A DNA stretch of 12,702 nt from Spirochaetes bacterium RBG_16_67_19 (GTDB lineage Bacteria; Spirochaetota; Spirochaetia; SZUA-6; DRHE01), in contig MIBK01000148.1 of NCBI GenBank assembly GCA_001829505.1, forward strand, positions 1 to 12,702, read 5' to 3'. This document shows, one piece after another, positions 11,803 through 12,702 of this stretch. Under the pieces are notes generated by a model. It saw only the letters and a list, made by a program, of their open reading frames with translations, was not told the DNA's origin and did not search any database. The position numbers and the translations under genes are program-made. Within the stretch, counting starts at the first letter, position 1. Each line of letters begins with the position of its first letter.

Positions 11803-12702
11803 ATGAAGAAGTGGTGCCTGGCCCTGTTGTTGCTGGTCCTGCTGGCCGCCACCGCTGCGGGCATGGACGTGGTGACCATGGTCGACACTTCCGCCAGCAT
11901 GTTCCCCTACTACGACGAGCTGCAGCGCTACCTGCTGCGGGACCTGCTGGAGCATTGGCTGCACAAGGGCGACGGCTTCCATCTGCTGAGCTTCGCCGAT
12001 ACGCCGGAAACCGAGATCGCCGAAAGGGTAAGCGGGCCGCGGGAGCTGACCGAGATCATCGAGCGGATTTATCTTCTGCGCCCCCTGGGGCGGTACACGG
12101 ACCTGGTGGCCGCGTTGGATTACCTCTATTCCTACCTGGACGCCCTGCCCGCGGACAGCCCAAAGCTGGTGCTGCTCCTGACCGATGGGAAGCATGATCC
12201 GCCTCCCGGCAGCCCCAACACGGGGGGCGCCGAGCAGGTGCTGGAGGCGCTGCGCCGCAACGCGGACCGCATCCGCCAGCGTGGCTGGGACATCCACATC
12301 CTGCGCATTCCCGGCGCCGCGGCCGGAGCGAGCGATGCACCCGGCGCGGAGGGGCTCGCCGCGATCCAGGAAGGGGCCGCCGCTTCGGCTGGAGCCGCTT
12401 CCGGGGGGGCCGTCGCTTCGGCTGGAGCCGCTTCCGGGGGGGCCGCCGCTTCGGCTGGAGCCGCTTCCGGGGGGGCCGCCGCTTCCGGGGGGGCCGCCGC
12501 TTCCGAGCAGGATGCCCCGAATCTTCTGGAGGAGTTCGCCCAGCGCTCCGGCTCGACCATCCTGCCCTACTCCGAATCCACGCCGGACACCCTGACCGAA
12601 CAGCTCACCGGTTTCCCGACCTTGAGCTTCCCCGGGCACCTGGGCAACGTCGGGCGCCGCTTCAGCGTACCCTTCACCATCCGCAATCCGGGCCAGACCG
12701 AA
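11803..12702 (+). CDS. Secreted von Willebrand factor A domain protein (3' end cut by window)
   Basis: 300 codons are visible and the frame is open at the window end. A signal peptide (about 1-20: MKKW, then LALLLLVLLAATAAG) precedes a vWA fold. The metal-ion site is complete: DTSAS at 28-32, T99 in GRYTD, and D128 in LLLTDGKHD. The domain therefore probably binds a divalent metal and a protein ligand in the periplasm or on the surface. An Ala/Gly/Ser-rich block (191-234) built from a 33-bp tandem repeat interrupts the fold between the strand WDIHILRIPG and the last helix LLEEFAQRSG. After it, residues about 270-300 look like the start of a beta-sandwich domain (FSVPFTIRN). It starts 12 bp after the greA stop with only a G-rich (GGGGG) ribosome site, so cotranscription with greA is likely. 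Ligand unknown. Confidence 0.85.
   Translation, partial: MKKWCLALLLLVLLAATAAGMDVVTMVDTSASMFPYYDELQRYLLRDLLEHWLHKGDGFHLLSFADTPETEIAERVSGPRELTEIIERIYLLRPLGRYTDLVAALDYLYSYLDALPADSPKLVLLLTDGKHDPPPGSPNTGGAEQVLEALRRNADRIRQRGWDIHILRIPGAAAGASDAPGAEGLAAIQEGAAASAGAASGGAVASAGAASGGAAASAGAASGGAAASGGAAASEQDAPNLLEEFAQRSGSTILPYSESTPDTLTEQLTGFPTLSFPGHLGNVGRRFSVPFTIRNPGQTE
12373..12504 (+). repeat. 33-bp coding minisatellite in the vWA gene
   Basis: Three 33-bp units (12373-12405, 12406-12438, 12439-12471) differ by a single base, T at 12413, giving Val for Ala. They are followed by a shortened 18-bp unit (12472-12489) and a 15-bp remnant (12490-12504). Each full unit encodes GAAASAGAASG. All lengths are multiples of three, so the frame survives changes in copy number. 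The near identity points to recent expansion. Confidence 0.95.

Noticed and set aside
11758..12639. Minus-strand frames opposite the vWA gene, with a Gly/Ser/Pro-rich repeat
   Set aside because: The repetitive product is only the 33-bp coding repeat read backwards. The plus-strand frame has a signal peptide and a full metal-site motif.
1..12702. tRNA or rRNA genes, CRISPR arrays, insertion sequences, phage or toxin-antitoxin genes
   Set aside because: Looked for and not found. Coding density is near complete, gene overlaps are in frame, and the only repeats are the short coding arrays and promoter dyads listed.

Overview
The window reads as chromosomal DNA from a GC-rich member of the Spirochaetota outside the AT-rich Borrelia group. 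The strongest clue is the 894-codon greA at 9106-11790. Its C-terminal Gre factor is joined to more than 700 extra N-terminal residues, a form I associate with spirochaetes (about 900 aa in Borrelia, from memory) and, in a shorter version, with chlamydiae. recA lying close to greA also fits my memory of spirochaete gene order. This assignment is an inference; I ran no search. No phage, IS, CRISPR, tRNA or rRNA signal was seen.

Layout. (A) 1-3606, minus strand: recA, folK, scpA, scpB and an RluB-type pseudouridine synthase cut by the window edge. The genes are tightly packed, with a 31-bp gap and then overlaps of 38, 11 and 4 bp. A good promoter (TTGACC-17-TATTAT) precedes recA. (B) 3752-4426, plus strand: an unrecognised secreted alpha-helical protein, divergent from recA. 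Its 3' end runs 35 bp into the opposing dtd gene. (C) 7959-4392, minus strand: a four-gene envelope-like operon, made of a secreted TPR/coiled-coil protein, a secreted beta-rich protein with a Pro/Ala linker, a one-pass membrane TPR protein with an OB-like C-terminal domain, and dtd (D-aminoacyl-tRNA deacylase). (D) 8088-12702, plus strand: a TPR protein, the long greA, then a secreted von Willebrand A protein cut by the window end.

Two divergent intergenic regions (3607-3751 and 7960-8087) control everything visible. Both carry the heptamer TATAATA, readable as a -10 box on either strand. In the recA region, two copies of the same inverted repeat (CGCCGG-N8-CCGGCG) sit on either side of the shared promoter.

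Functionally, block A joins genome maintenance (RecA, the SMC partners ScpA and ScpB) with folate synthesis and rRNA modification. Block D joins a TPR protein with a transcript-cleavage factor that carries a UvrD/PcrA-like Tudor segment. Block C and the end of block D encode exported proteins of unknown function. The best candidates for undescribed biology are the TPR-GreA transcription module, the exported operon of block C, and the symmetric recA control region. Coding tandem repeats occur in the RecA tail (9-bp unit) and the vWA protein (33-bp unit).
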